This document shows positions 7,136 to 13,365 of a stretch of 14,536 nt of DNA, in pieces. Location of the stretch: assembly GCA_035288405.1 (NCBI GenBank), contig DATEAK010000123.1:1-14536 (forward strand), given 5' to 3'. The stretch comes from JACPSX01 sp035288405 [NCBI: bacterium] (GTDB lineage Bacteria > JACPSX01). Within the stretch, counting starts at the first letter, position 1, and each line of letters starts with the position of its first letter. Position numbers and translations under genes: made by a program. The notes under the pieces are model-generated. The model had not been told where the DNA came from. It saw only the letters and a list, made by a program, of their open reading frames with translations, and made no database searches.

Positions 7136-7684
7136 TTACTGGCCGCCGATCGACACGTTGAAGCTGACCGACTCTTCCTTATACGGTGATGGGACGTACA
7201 CGAGCTCGAGGCGAATTTCTTTCAGCTTCTTTGCCTTCAGGGCTTCGGCGGGGAAGTCCACGTCGATGGACTGGGTCGCATCCTTCCCGGGATCAAGCGC
7301 CTCGGAACCGTACGATGAGAACTTGAGGGTCGGCTCGGTCCGTTCCGCATCGAGCTTGATGGGCTGTCCTTGCGCATCGATGTATCGGATTTTTCCCGAG
7401 ACCAGGCGGACACTCTGATCCTTCGAAGTATTCTTCAGCTTGAGGGTCCCCGTCAGCTTGGCCGGCGAGTCGATACGGCCGGAACCCTTCTCGACCCGCT
7501 CCGTCACCTTCATCTCCTTGACCTCGCCCGTGACGATCCCGGCCTGCACCGTCACCGCGGCCGGCGTGACCGTGTAGACTTTATCCTCGATCACCACCGC
7601 AGGTCCTGACGGCTGCTTGGAGCAGCCGAGGGCGATCGCCGCCATCGCCGTGGTTACCATCATCACACCCACCCATTTCCACAT
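7136..7684 (-). CDS. small predicted lipoprotein with a FxLYD/LEA14-like beta domain, function unknown
   Basis: From ATG 7684 the product has 182 residues: a signal peptide (MWKW, hydrophobic VGVMMVTTAMAAIALG) ending at Cys21 in ALGC, an acceptable though not ideal lipobox. The mature part is rich in beta strands. Residues about 78-180 (LTGTLKLKNTS, then GKIRYIDAQGQP, a DPGKDATQSIDVDF segment and a final strand) look like the FxLYD/LEA14 class of extracytoplasmic beta sandwich, which often alters envelope-associated partners; this is by pattern only. ATG 7684 was preferred to the one 12 nt upstream because GGAGG sits 5 nt before it. The gene is convergent with comEC with a 29-nt gap and no recognisable terminator. 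Codon use looks more C/G-ending than in comEC. Confidence 0.85.
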   Translation of the reverse strand: MWKWVGVMMVTTAMAAIALGCSKQPSGPAVVIEDKVYTVTPAAVTVQAGIVTGEVKEMKVTERVEKGSGRIDSPAKLTGTLKLKNTSKDQSVRLVSGKIRYIDAQGQPIKLDAERTEPTLKFSSYGSEALDPGKDATQSIDVDFPAEALKAKKLKEIRLELVYVPSPYKEESVSFNVSIGGQ

Positions 7685-7708
7685 CGTCGCCTCCATCTTG
7701 CAAGGACG

Positions 7709-7737
7709 CTGATAGTCAGCGCCTGCCGTTGTGACAA
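7709..7737 (-). promoter_or_regulatory. promoter of the lipoprotein gene, with an inverted repeat over its -10
   Basis: On the minus strand TTGTCA (7737-7732), a 17-nt spacer and TATCAG (7714-7709) match sigma70 elements at five and four of six bases. The inverted repeat GCTGA/TCAGC (7708-7712 and 7716-7720) overlaps the -10 and could be an operator. This gives the gene its own promoter in the 117-bp gap after the ribbon-helix-helix gene. Confidence 0.6.
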
Positions 7738-7801
7738 TTGCCGGGGGCAGAGCTCATTGGCTCCGACTCGGCTTGTCGCTGGATCGCTCCCTCCGATCTC
7801 C

Positions 7802-8122
7802 TCACTTCCCGCGCGTCTGCGGCTTCCTCCCGCTCAGCGGCTGTAGGATTCCCGACCGAAGATTCCCGCGTTTTCCCCCAACTCCCCCTCCTGCACGCGC
7901 CAGGCCCCGAATGCGGCGGACCGCCTGGGCTTGGCCCTCCACGTTTGCGAGAAAGCTGTGGTCTCCCTTCCGCTTTAACCCCTCTTCAATGAGAGCCCGG
8001 AGGACGATCTGGAGGCTCACCGAGAGCTTGAGGGTGGTCGTCGCCTTCCCCGCCAAGACCCGCGCCCGGTCGAGCACGTCTTGGGGGAGAACGAGGAGGA
8101 CTCTGGTCTCATTGTCAAACAT
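7802..8122 (-). CDS. ribbon-helix-helix DNA-binding protein with a basic Gly/Arg-rich tail
   Basis: The 106-residue product has an N-terminal ribbon-helix-helix pattern of the CopG/antitoxin sort: a strand with alternating residues (ETRVLLVLP, 5-13), helix A (QDVLDRARVLAG, 14-25), a turn, and helix B (VSLQIVLRALIEEGLKRK, 35-52). Such proteins bind operator DNA as dimers and often repress their own gene. Residues 64-106 are an unusual basic tail rich in Gly and Arg, with no acidic residue. No toxin-like partner adjoins it, so an orphan regulator is as likely as an antitoxin. ATG 8122 was chosen over the adjoining GTG 8125 because GGAGG is 7 nt before the ATG. An AT-rich palindromic promoter region lies upstream, fitting autoregulation. 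The fold call is by eye, without a search. Confidence 0.75.
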   Translation of the reverse strand: MFDNETRVLLVLPQDVLDRARVLAGKATTTLKLSVSLQIVLRALIEEGLKRKGDHSFLANVEGQAQAVRRIRGLARAGGGVGGKRGNLRSGILQPLSGRKPQTRGK

Positions 8123-8145
8123 CACACCACCTCCCTTCCTGCCGG

Positions 8146-8169
8146 CCGGGCCTCCTCACGAGAGGCCGG
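8146..8169 (-). promoter_or_regulatory. GC-rich hairpin in the leader of the ribbon-helix-helix gene
   Basis: CCGG-CCTC (8146-8149 and 8151-8154) pairs with GAGG-CCGG (8162-8169) around a 7-nt loop with one bulged base. In the minus-strand transcript it ends about 10 nt before the ribosome binding site, so it could influence translation or stability. No T run follows, so it is not an intrinsic terminator. Confidence 0.45.
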
Positions 8170-8193
8170 ACTCCACTATCATTACATAAGATA

Positions 8194-8234
8194 TAGTTGG
8201 TGTATATCATATATATGATGATATAGGTCAACTA
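8194..8234. promoter_or_regulatory. 41-bp imperfect palindrome on overlapping promoter elements, probable operator
   Basis: The outer arms TAGTTG (8194-8199) and CAACTA (8229-8234) and the inner arms TATATCAT (8203-8210) and ATGATATA (8218-8225) share one dyad centre at 8214, with 3-nt mismatched spacers on both sides. A second exact 14-bp palindrome, ATCATATATATGAT (8206-8219), is offset by 1.5 bp. Minus-strand elements TTGACC (8231-8226), 17 nt, GATATA (8208-8203) could drive the ribbon-helix-helix gene. The mirrored plus-strand elements TTGGTG (8197-8202), 17 nt, GATATA (8220-8225) also exist. The block is strongly AT-rich within a GC-rich window. The remaining gap to 8335 has no convincing gene. 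Confidence 0.6.
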
Positions 8235-8335
8235 ATGAAGAACCAGCGAGATCCCGCCAATTCACTCGGTGCGGGAGTTCTTGCGGGAAACCTTATTCAA
8301 GGTGCGCGCGGAGGGTGACGGGAAGCACCAGACCT

Positions 8336-8704
8336 TTATCCCCATCCGAGATCTTCGATCCGGTCATCATCAATGCCGAAATGGTGGGCGATCTCGTGGA
8401 TCACCGTGCGGGCGATCTCGCGCCGGATTTCCGGGGGGGTATGAAATAGCCTGAGGATCGGCTTGCGGAAAATGGTGATCGTATCGGGTAGGTTCATGTA
8501 ATTGGTGGTACGCTCGGTCAGCGGTACTCCTTGGTAGAGGCCAAAGAGTGTCTGTCCTCGCTGCAAACCCATTTCCTCCCGGAGTTCCGCCGAGGGTTCG
8601 TCCTCCACGAGAATCTGGACGTTCTCCATTCGGCTGCCGAACTCTTCAGGCAGAAGGTCGATCGCTTCTCGGACAAGTTCTCGGAATTGCGATTGGGAAA
8701 ACAT
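8336..8704 (-). CDS. small zincin-like metallopeptidase family protein (DUF1025/Zincin_1)
   Basis: From ATG 8704 the product has 122 residues, the usual length of this minimal zincin family. Its end carries HEIAHHFGIDDDRIEDLGW: His103, Glu104 and His107 of HExxH, then Gly110 and Asp113, giving HExxHxxGxxD, expected to bind one zinc. Family members are cytoplasmic, lack a signal peptide, as here, and their substrates are largely unknown. The preceding GLYQGVPLTER segment with TITIFRKPIL is typical of the family as I recall it. The frame stays open 37 codons further upstream, but those residues are basic and unlike the family, so the internal ATG was chosen although its ribosome site (GGGG about 10 nt upstream) is weak. 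It is divergent from hisS. Confidence 0.88.
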   Translation of the reverse strand: MFSQSQFRELVREAIDLLPEEFGSRMENVQILVEDEPSAELREEMGLQRGQTLFGLYQGVPLTERTTNYMNLPDTITIFRKPILRLFHTPPEIRREIARTVIHEIAHHFGIDDDRIEDLGWG

Positions 8705-8770
8705 GTCGAACGGACCCCGCAAAGCCCCTCGTGGGGTTCGGCCCCCTGCTCGGAAAACCGTACGCTTGCA

Positions 8771-8801
8771 ATGATACATCAGGATTCCGTGGAAGTTGCA
8801 A
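8771..8801 (-). promoter_or_regulatory. weak candidate promoter for the metallopeptidase gene
   Basis: On the minus strand TTGCAA (8801-8796) and TATCAT (8776-8771, five of six bases) are separated by 19 nt, which is longer than ideal. If used, it leaves a leader of about 60 nt. Confidence 0.3.
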
Positions 8802-8808
8802 ATCCGGT

Positions 8809-8837
8809 TTGACACCTGCAGGGGGTTCTGATACCTT
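8809..8837 (+). promoter_or_regulatory. promoter for hisS-rarA
   Basis: On the plus strand a perfect -35 TTGACA (8809-8814) precedes, after 17 nt, TACCTT (8832-8837) with a TG one base before it (TGATACCTT), an extended -10. It lies just upstream of the GGAGG ribosome site (8845-8848 region) and so gives a very short leader of about 13 nt. Confidence 0.58.
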
Positions 8838-8856
8838 CAAGATGGAGGCTAAATCC

Positions 8857-10113
8857 ATGAAGTTTCAAGCGATTCGGGGAGTGAAGGATATTCTCCCTGA
8901 AGAAATCGCCACCTGGCAGAAAGTCGAAGAAGTTGCTCGCCGGCTCTTTGAAAGCTACGGCTATTCCGAGATCCGCGTCCCGATTTTCGAAAGTACGGCG
9001 CTCTTTTCCCGCAGCATCGGGGAGACCACGGACATCGTCGAGAAGGAGATGTACTCCTTTGAGGATCGAAGCGGAGATCAAATTACACTGCGCCCCGAGG
9101 CTACGGCCTCCATCGTGCGCGCTTACATCGAGCACCGGCTTTTTGATCCCCCGGGGGTCGTCAAGCTTTACTGCTTTGGTCCCATGTTTCGCCACGAGCG
9201 GCCCCAGGCGGGACGCTACCGGCAGTTCTACCAGATCGACGTGGAGGCCATTGGAGGTGCGGAGCCTCTGCTCGATGCGGAGATGATCCTCATGGCCTCC
9301 GAGTTCCTGCAGCAGGTGGGGCTGGAAGGAGTCCAGATCCAGCTGAACAGCCTGGGTTGCCCTAAATGCCGGCCCGATTACCGGGCGGCTCTCCTCCGTT
9401 TTCTCAAAGAGCACGAGGAGAGTTTATGCCAGGACTGCCGCAGCCGCATTGACCGGAACCCGCTGAGGGCGTTGGACTGCAAACAAGAAAAATGCAAGGC
9501 TCTGACCGAAGGAGCCCCTCGCACCGTGGATTCCCTTTGCGCCGAATGCCGGGATCACTTCACTCAGGTGCGAGAACTCCTCGCTGCCCAGTCAGCCCCC
9601 TTTGTGTTGAACCCACGGCTGGTGCGGGGCCTGGATTACTACACCCGCACGACGTTTGAGTTCACCTCGGAAAATCTCGGCAGCCAAAACGCGGTACTAG
9701 GAGGAGGTCGTTATGACGGCCTCATTGAAGAACTGGGAGGACCTTCCACCCCGGCCATCGGGTTTGCCCTGGGGATGGAACGGCTCACGCTTCTGCTAAA
9801 CACGTTGAATCGAGGAGTCCCTGCGGCCAAGCTGCAGGTCTATCTCGCCCCGCTGGGAAACGGGACTCGGCCCACGGTATTCTCCATGCTTCGGGATCTG
9901 CGGCGCCGGGGACTTCGCGTGGAGTCGGACTACGAGGGAAAAAGTCTGAAAAGCCAGCTTCGCCGTGCGGACCGTCTGGGCGCGCAGTTCGTGGTCATCG
10001 TGGGAGAAGACGAACTCGCACGAGGCACCGTCCCTGTGCGGGACATGGCCGGAAAAACGCAGGAAGAAGTTTCCATTTCCGCGCTGGGAGAGTTCCTGCA
10101 GAGGAAGATTTAG
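8857..10113 (+). CDS. hisS: histidine-tRNA ligase (HisRS)
   Basis: HisRS is a class II synthetase that charges tRNA-His. The 418-residue product has normal length and all the class and family motifs: RGVKDILP near residue 7, the motif 2 region with RPEATASIVRAYIE (79-92) and RHERPQAGRYRQFYQID (112-128), the histidine-binding RGLDYYTRTTFEF (257-269), GGGRYDGL (282-289), motif 3 GFALGMERL (302-310), and a C-terminal anticodon-binding domain. The insertion between 168 and 231 has eight cysteines in four pairs (168/171, 191/194, 208/213, 228/231) that could bind metal. ATG 8857 was chosen because GGAGG lies 8 nt before it and the protein begins with the usual MKFQAIRG; longer in-frame starts upstream add nonconserved residues. 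It abuts rarA directly. Confidence 0.97.
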   Translation: MKFQAIRGVKDILPEEIATWQKVEEVARRLFESYGYSEIRVPIFESTALFSRSIGETTDIVEKEMYSFEDRSGDQITLRPEATASIVRAYIEHRLFDPPGVVKLYCFGPMFRHERPQAGRYRQFYQIDVEAIGGAEPLLDAEMILMASEFLQQVGLEGVQIQLNSLGCPKCRPDYRAALLRFLKEHEESLCQDCRSRIDRNPLRALDCKQEKCKALTEGAPRTVDSLCAECRDHFTQVRELLAAQSAPFVLNPRLVRGLDYYTRTTFEFTSENLGSQNAVLGGGRYDGLIEELGGPSTPAIGFALGMERLTLLLNTLNRGVPAAKLQVYLAPLGNGTRPTVFSMLRDLRRRGLRVESDYEGKSLKSQLRRADRLGAQFVVIVGEDELARGTVPVRDMAGKTQEEVSISALGEFLQRKI

Positions 10114-11475
10114 ATGGACCTCTTTGATGTCCACCTGAAGGATCTGCGGGAGAAAATTGCCCCGCTGGCGGACCGGGTGCGTCCCACGACACTGGAAGAG
10201 TTTGTGGGACAGGAGCATTTGATCGGAGAGGGCAAGCCCCTCCTCAAGCTGATCCAGAAAGACGTCGTTGTCTCCATGATCTTCTGGGGGCCTCCCGGTT
10301 CCGGAAAGACCACCCTGGCCCGCATCATCTCCCTGGTTACCAAACGCAACTTCGTGGAGCTGAGTGCGGTCAGCGCGGGTGTGGCAGACTTGCGGCGGGT
10401 GGTCGAACAGGCTCGCGATGACTTAAAACTCTACAGCCGGCAGACGATCCTCTTCATCGACGAGGTGCACCGCTTTAACAAGGCCCAGCAGGACGCGATC
10501 CTTCCGTACGTGGAAAACGGCACGATCACGATGATCGGCTCCACCACCGAGAACCCGACCTTCGAGGTGATTCCCGCCTTGCGCTCCCGGTGCCACATCT
10601 TTCAATTAGAAAATCTCTCCTATGACGACATCGGAGAGATCATCCGCCGGGCCCTGATCCAGAAAGAAAAGGGCCTGGGTTCCCTCGCCGTCCAGGTCCA
10701 ACCCGAAGCGATGGATGTAATGATTCTGCACGCCAACGGAGACGCACGGTACGCGCTGAACGCCCTCGAGTCCTCGGTGTACTCCGTAGAGCCCGACGAG
10801 AACGGGGTACGAGTGGTTGACCGCCAGGTGGTCGCCGACGTCACCCAGAGAAGCGCTCTCCTTTACGACAAGATGGGAAGTGCACACTACGACCACGCTT
10901 CCGCATTCCAGAAGAGCCTGCGAGGTTCCGACCCCGACGCGGCGATTTATTGGCTGGCCAAGATGATTGCCGCCGGCGAGGAGCCGCGCTTCATTGCCCG
11001 TCGCCTCATCGTTACCGCGGCCGAGGACGTTGGGAACGCAGATCCTATGGCTCTCGTGGTGGCCATGGCGGCGGCGCAGGCATCCGAATATCTCGGGTTT
11101 CCTGAAGCCCGCATCCCCCTGGCCCAGGCGGTTCTCTATGTGGCTACGGCCCCGAAGAGCAATGCCACAATCACCGCCGTGGACGCGGCGCTCTCCGATA
11201 TTCAGGAGGGAGGGAAAAGCTTTCCCGTTCCCAAGCACCTGCGTGACTCCCATTACCGCGAGGCCAAAAAGTACGGTCACGGTGTCGGGTACATTTATCC
11301 TCATTCCCGCCCGGAAGAAGCCAGAGAACAGAGCTATCTGCCCGCAGAGCTTATCGACCGAATCTACTACAAGCCTGGCCCTCGGGGTGTGGAAGGCCAG
11401 CGGGGCCGCCCGAGAAAACCCCGCTCTACTGCCCCAGCCCCTCTAAAACCTTCTGACCCGAATGAATCCTCGTGA
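10114..11475 (+). CDS. rarA: replication-associated recombination ATPase RarA/MgsA
   Basis: RarA is an AAA+ ATPase related to clamp-loader and RuvB subunits that acts at stalled forks with SSB and the replisome. The 453-residue product has [19 protein letters not shown] (18-36), Walker [10 protein letters not shown] (59-67), Walker [16 protein letters not shown] (113-127), sensor 1 [19 protein letters not shown] (141-159) and the long helical C-terminal tetramerisation region with [12 protein letters not shown] and [11 protein letters not shown], typical of the family. The final 25 residues or so are a basic, proline-rich tail that is probably disordered. The ATG follows the hisS stop with no gap; its ribosome site (GAGGAAG) is within the end of hisS, so the two are surely co-transcribed and probably coupled in translation. 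Confidence 0.95.
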   Translation: MDLFDVHLKDLREKIAPLADRVRPTTLEEFVGQEHLIGEGKPLLKLIQKDVVVSMIFWGPPGSGKTTLARIISLVTKRNFVELSAVSAGVADLRRVVEQARDDLKLYSRQTILFIDEVHRFNKAQQDAILPYVENGTITMIGSTTENPTFEVIPALRSRCHIFQLENLSYDDIGEIIRRALIQKEKGLGSLAVQVQPEAMDVMILHANGDARYALNALESSVYSVEPDENGVRVVDRQVVADVTQRSALLYDKMGSAHYDHASAFQKSLRGSDPDAAIYWLAKMIAAGEEPRFIARRLIVTAAEDVGNADPMALVVAMAAAQASEYLGFPEARIPLAQAVLYVATAPKSNATITAVDAALSDIQEGGKSFPVPKHLRDSHYREAKKYGHGVGYIYPHSRPEEAREQSYLPAELIDRIYYKPGPRGVEGQRGRPRKPRSTAPAPLKPSDPNESS

Positions 11476-11502
11476 TCGTTTCGGAACAGCGATAGGTCTC
11501 TT

Positions 11503-12387
11503 GTGAACACAGCCCAGGTCTTCCCCATCTTCTTCCCTGTCTTCACGCTGCTGGCAGTGGGATATTGTTTCGGCAAGTTCAGAAAAATCGATTTAAATTC
11601 CCTGACTGAGCTGGTCATCTACGTCGCTTCCCCCTGCCTGGTCTTCAGCTCCGTGTCCCAGAGACACTTTGGCGGTACGGATTTCCTTGTCCTCGGCGGG
11701 TCGGCGGTTTTCGTGATCCTGGGGGTAGGAGCGATTGCGTTCGTCGTGGCCCGGCTGCGCGGAATCGAGGACCGCGGGATTTATCTGGCCAGCATGTTCA
11801 TGAACTCCGCCAACCTCCCCTTCCCGCTGGTGCTTCTGGCCTTCGGTGAGGTAGGACTGGCCCGGGCGATCATGTATTTTTTGATCGTAAGCCTCCTGCA
11901 ATTTTCCCTGGGAGTTTATCTGGCCACTTTCCAGCGTTCTCTGAGTCCGATCCTCCGCTTCCCGATTCTCTATGCTTTTTTTGCAGCTCTTGTGGTGAGC
12001 ATTGGGAAGATCCCAATCCCCTCTGTCGTCCTGGTCCCCATTAACATGATGGGGAATCTCGCCATTACGATGATGGTTCTTGCCCTGGGTTATAAAATCA
12101 GCACCTTGAAGGCGCGCTCCATCGGGCTCCCGCTCGCCACAAGCGCTTTGAGAATTGGAGGAGGATTTTTATTGGGACTGCTCTTTGTGGAGATCTTCCA
12201 CGTGAGCGGTCTGAACCGGGCGATTATTCTCTTGGATTCCGCGATGCCTTCGGCGGTCTTCAACTTCGTCCTGGCCGAGAAGTATCGCCTGAGTCCCGAG
12301 CTGGTTGCTTCCACAATTCTCATCTCCACACTGGTCAGCCTGATCACGACCCCGATCCTCCTGGGCTACTTGCTCTCCTCGCCATAA
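11503..12387 (+). CDS. AEC-family (auxin efflux carrier-like) membrane transporter
   Basis: The 294-residue product is almost entirely hydrophobic, with about eight to ten predicted helices in two similar halves, as in the AEC/BASS-like carriers. Typical family landmarks are an N-terminal FPVFTLLAVGYCFGKF, LNSLTELVIYVASPCLVFSS (31-50), MNSANLPFPLVLLAFGE (near 99-115) and, in the second half, DSAMPSAVFNFVLAEKY, followed by helices ending near the C terminus. AEC proteins in bacteria export or import small carboxylates such as malate or malonate; the substrate cannot be read from the sequence. The start is GTG at 11503, behind a weak AGG about 7 nt upstream, 27 nt after the rarA stop; it is likely in the hisS operon. 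The family call is confident, the solute is not known. Confidence 0.9.
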   Translation: MNTAQVFPIFFPVFTLLAVGYCFGKFRKIDLNSLTELVIYVASPCLVFSSVSQRHFGGTDFLVLGGSAVFVILGVGAIAFVVARLRGIEDRGIYLASMFMNSANLPFPLVLLAFGEVGLARAIMYFLIVSLLQFSLGVYLATFQRSLSPILRFPILYAFFAALVVSIGKIPIPSVVLVPINMMGNLAITMMVLALGYKISTLKARSIGLPLATSALRIGGGFLLGLLFVEIFHVSGLNRAIILLDSAMPSAVFNFVLAEKYRLSPELVASTILISTLVSLITTPILLGYLLSSP

Positions 12388-12424
12388 TTCCCTCTCGGGG
12401 GGAGAGTCCTTCAGCTTTCTTGAT

Positions 12425-12465
12425 TTCCCTCGCCCCCTGTTGGGGGAGAGGGCCAGGGTGAGGGG
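12425..12465. repeat. REP-like GC-rich palindrome with conserved tail
   Basis: CCCTC-G-CCCCC (12427-12437) pairs with GGGGG-A-GAGGG (12442-12452) around a TGTT loop, giving ten pairs with one G/A mismatch. The tail GCCAGGGTGAGGGG (12452-12465) resembles an interspersed palindromic element I recall from many bacterial genomes. No T run follows directly, so it is not a classical terminator, though it may help separate the AEC gene from the next unit. A poorer CTCTC/GAGAG inverted repeat lies just upstream at 12392-12406. Confidence 0.7.
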
Positions 12466-12484
12466 TCCTTTTCCCAAAAGTCCC

Positions 12485-12512
12485 TTGAATTCACAGGGGA
12501 GTGTGCTAAGGT
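12485..12512 (+). promoter_or_regulatory. promoter for the MEMO-gltX unit
   Basis: TTGAAT (12485-12490), a 16-nt spacer and TAAGGT (12507-12512) with TG one base upstream (TGCTAAGGT) form an extended -10 promoter, with four of six -35 bases. It lies 35 nt before the start codon and just after the REP-like palindrome. Confidence 0.48.
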
Positions 12513-12547
12513 TTGAAAAGGATCCGGATGCGTGGGAGGATGCCGAC

Positions 12548-13357
12548 ATGAAGCGTAGCGCTGCCGTCGCAGGGGCTTTTTATCCGTCGAAACCCTCGGT
12601 TTTGCGGGAGATGGTGCAGGGGTTCCTGAATCCGGATGCTCCCAAAGAGTCTGTCTTGGGCATCGTGGTCCCCCATGCGGGATTCATTTATTCGGGTCCC
12701 GTGGCCGCCGCGACGTACTCCGGCATCGTGTCGGCAGACACCTACATCTTGATGGGTCCCAATCATACCGGCAGAGGGGAGCGGGTCGCACTGATGGCTT
12801 CCGGCTCCTGGGAGACTCCCTTGGGAGAAGTTCCCATCGATAGCGCGGTGGCCGCCGACCTTCGCAGGGCGAGTTCCTTGATTGCCGAAGATGCCCAGGC
12901 CCACCGGGAGGAGCACTGCCTCGAAGTCCAGCTCCCGTTTTTGCAGTGCCTGACCACGGGGTTTCGTATCGTTCCCCTGTGCCTGTCGCGCCTGAGCTAC
13001 CCGGAGTGCGAGCATCTCGGGAAGGCCGTTGCCGGGGTCATGCGTTCTTACAGCTTCAGTAAAGAAGTGATCCTGGTTGCCAGTAGCGACATGAACCACT
13101 ACGAATCACAGGAAATTACCTTCGAGAAAGATCACAAGGTCATCGACGTGCTCCTCACCTTGGATCCGGAAGCGTTTTTCCGGTCCGTGCGGGAGTACCA
13201 CGACAGCATGTGCGGCTATCTCCCCGCGACGGTGTTGCTGGTGGCCGCCCGAGAGCTGGGCGCCCGCGAGGCAAAGCTGGTTTCCTATGCGACCTCGGGG
13301 GATGTCAGCGGCGATACGGAACAGGTCGTGGGCTATGCGGGAATTTTAATTCAATAG
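12548..13357 (+). CDS. MEMO-family protein (AmmeMemoRadiSam system protein B)
   Basis: The 269-residue product is full length for the MEMO family, related in fold to extradiol dioxygenases. Conserved blocks are [10 protein letters not shown] (7-16), [18 protein letters not shown] (40-57, His43), [12 protein letters not shown] (67-78, His73), [13 protein letters not shown] (121-133), [11 protein letters not shown] (177-187, His184) and [11 protein letters not shown] (221-231, Cys222). His43, His73 and Cys222 align by pattern with the metal-binding residues of vertebrate MEMO1. Many bacteria place it with AMMECR1 and a radical SAM gene; here neither is in view, and its role in bacteria is unclear. 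ATG 12548 was taken because GGAGG is 8 nt upstream. Its stop overlaps the gltX ribosome site (AGGAG at 13356-13360), so the two are co-transcribed. Confidence 0.9.
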   Translation: MKRSAAVAGAFYPSKPSVLREMVQGFLNPDAPKESVLGIVVPHAGFIYSGPVAAATYSGIVSADTYILMGPNHTGRGERVALMASGSWETPLGEVPIDSAVAADLRRASSLIAEDAQAHREEHCLEVQLPFLQCLTTGFRIVPLCLSRLSYPECEHLGKAVAGVMRSYSFSKEVILVASSDMNHYESQEITFEKDHKVIDVLLTLDPEAFFRSVREYHDSMCGYLPATVLLVAARELGAREAKLVSYATSGDVSGDTEQVVGYAGILIQ

Positions 13358-13365
13358 GAGAATTC

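Noticed and set aside
7802-8704. Toxin-antitoxin pair made of the ribbon-helix-helix gene and the HExxH peptidase
   Set aside because: They are over 200 bp apart with a regulatory region between, and the peptidase belongs to a widespread housekeeping-like zincin family rather than a toxin family.
8548-8856. N-terminal extension of hisS in an open frame (103 codons)
   Set aside because: It overlaps the divergent metallopeptidase gene and the hisS promoter, and a strong ribosome site marks ATG 8857.
10606-11304. Minus-strand frame of 232 codons
   Set aside because: Antisense to the conserved C-terminal half of rarA, with no recognisable domain.
12427-12470. Intrinsic terminator after the AEC gene
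   Set aside because: The strong hairpin is not followed directly by a T run; the conserved GC-rich tail instead fits a REP-like repeat.
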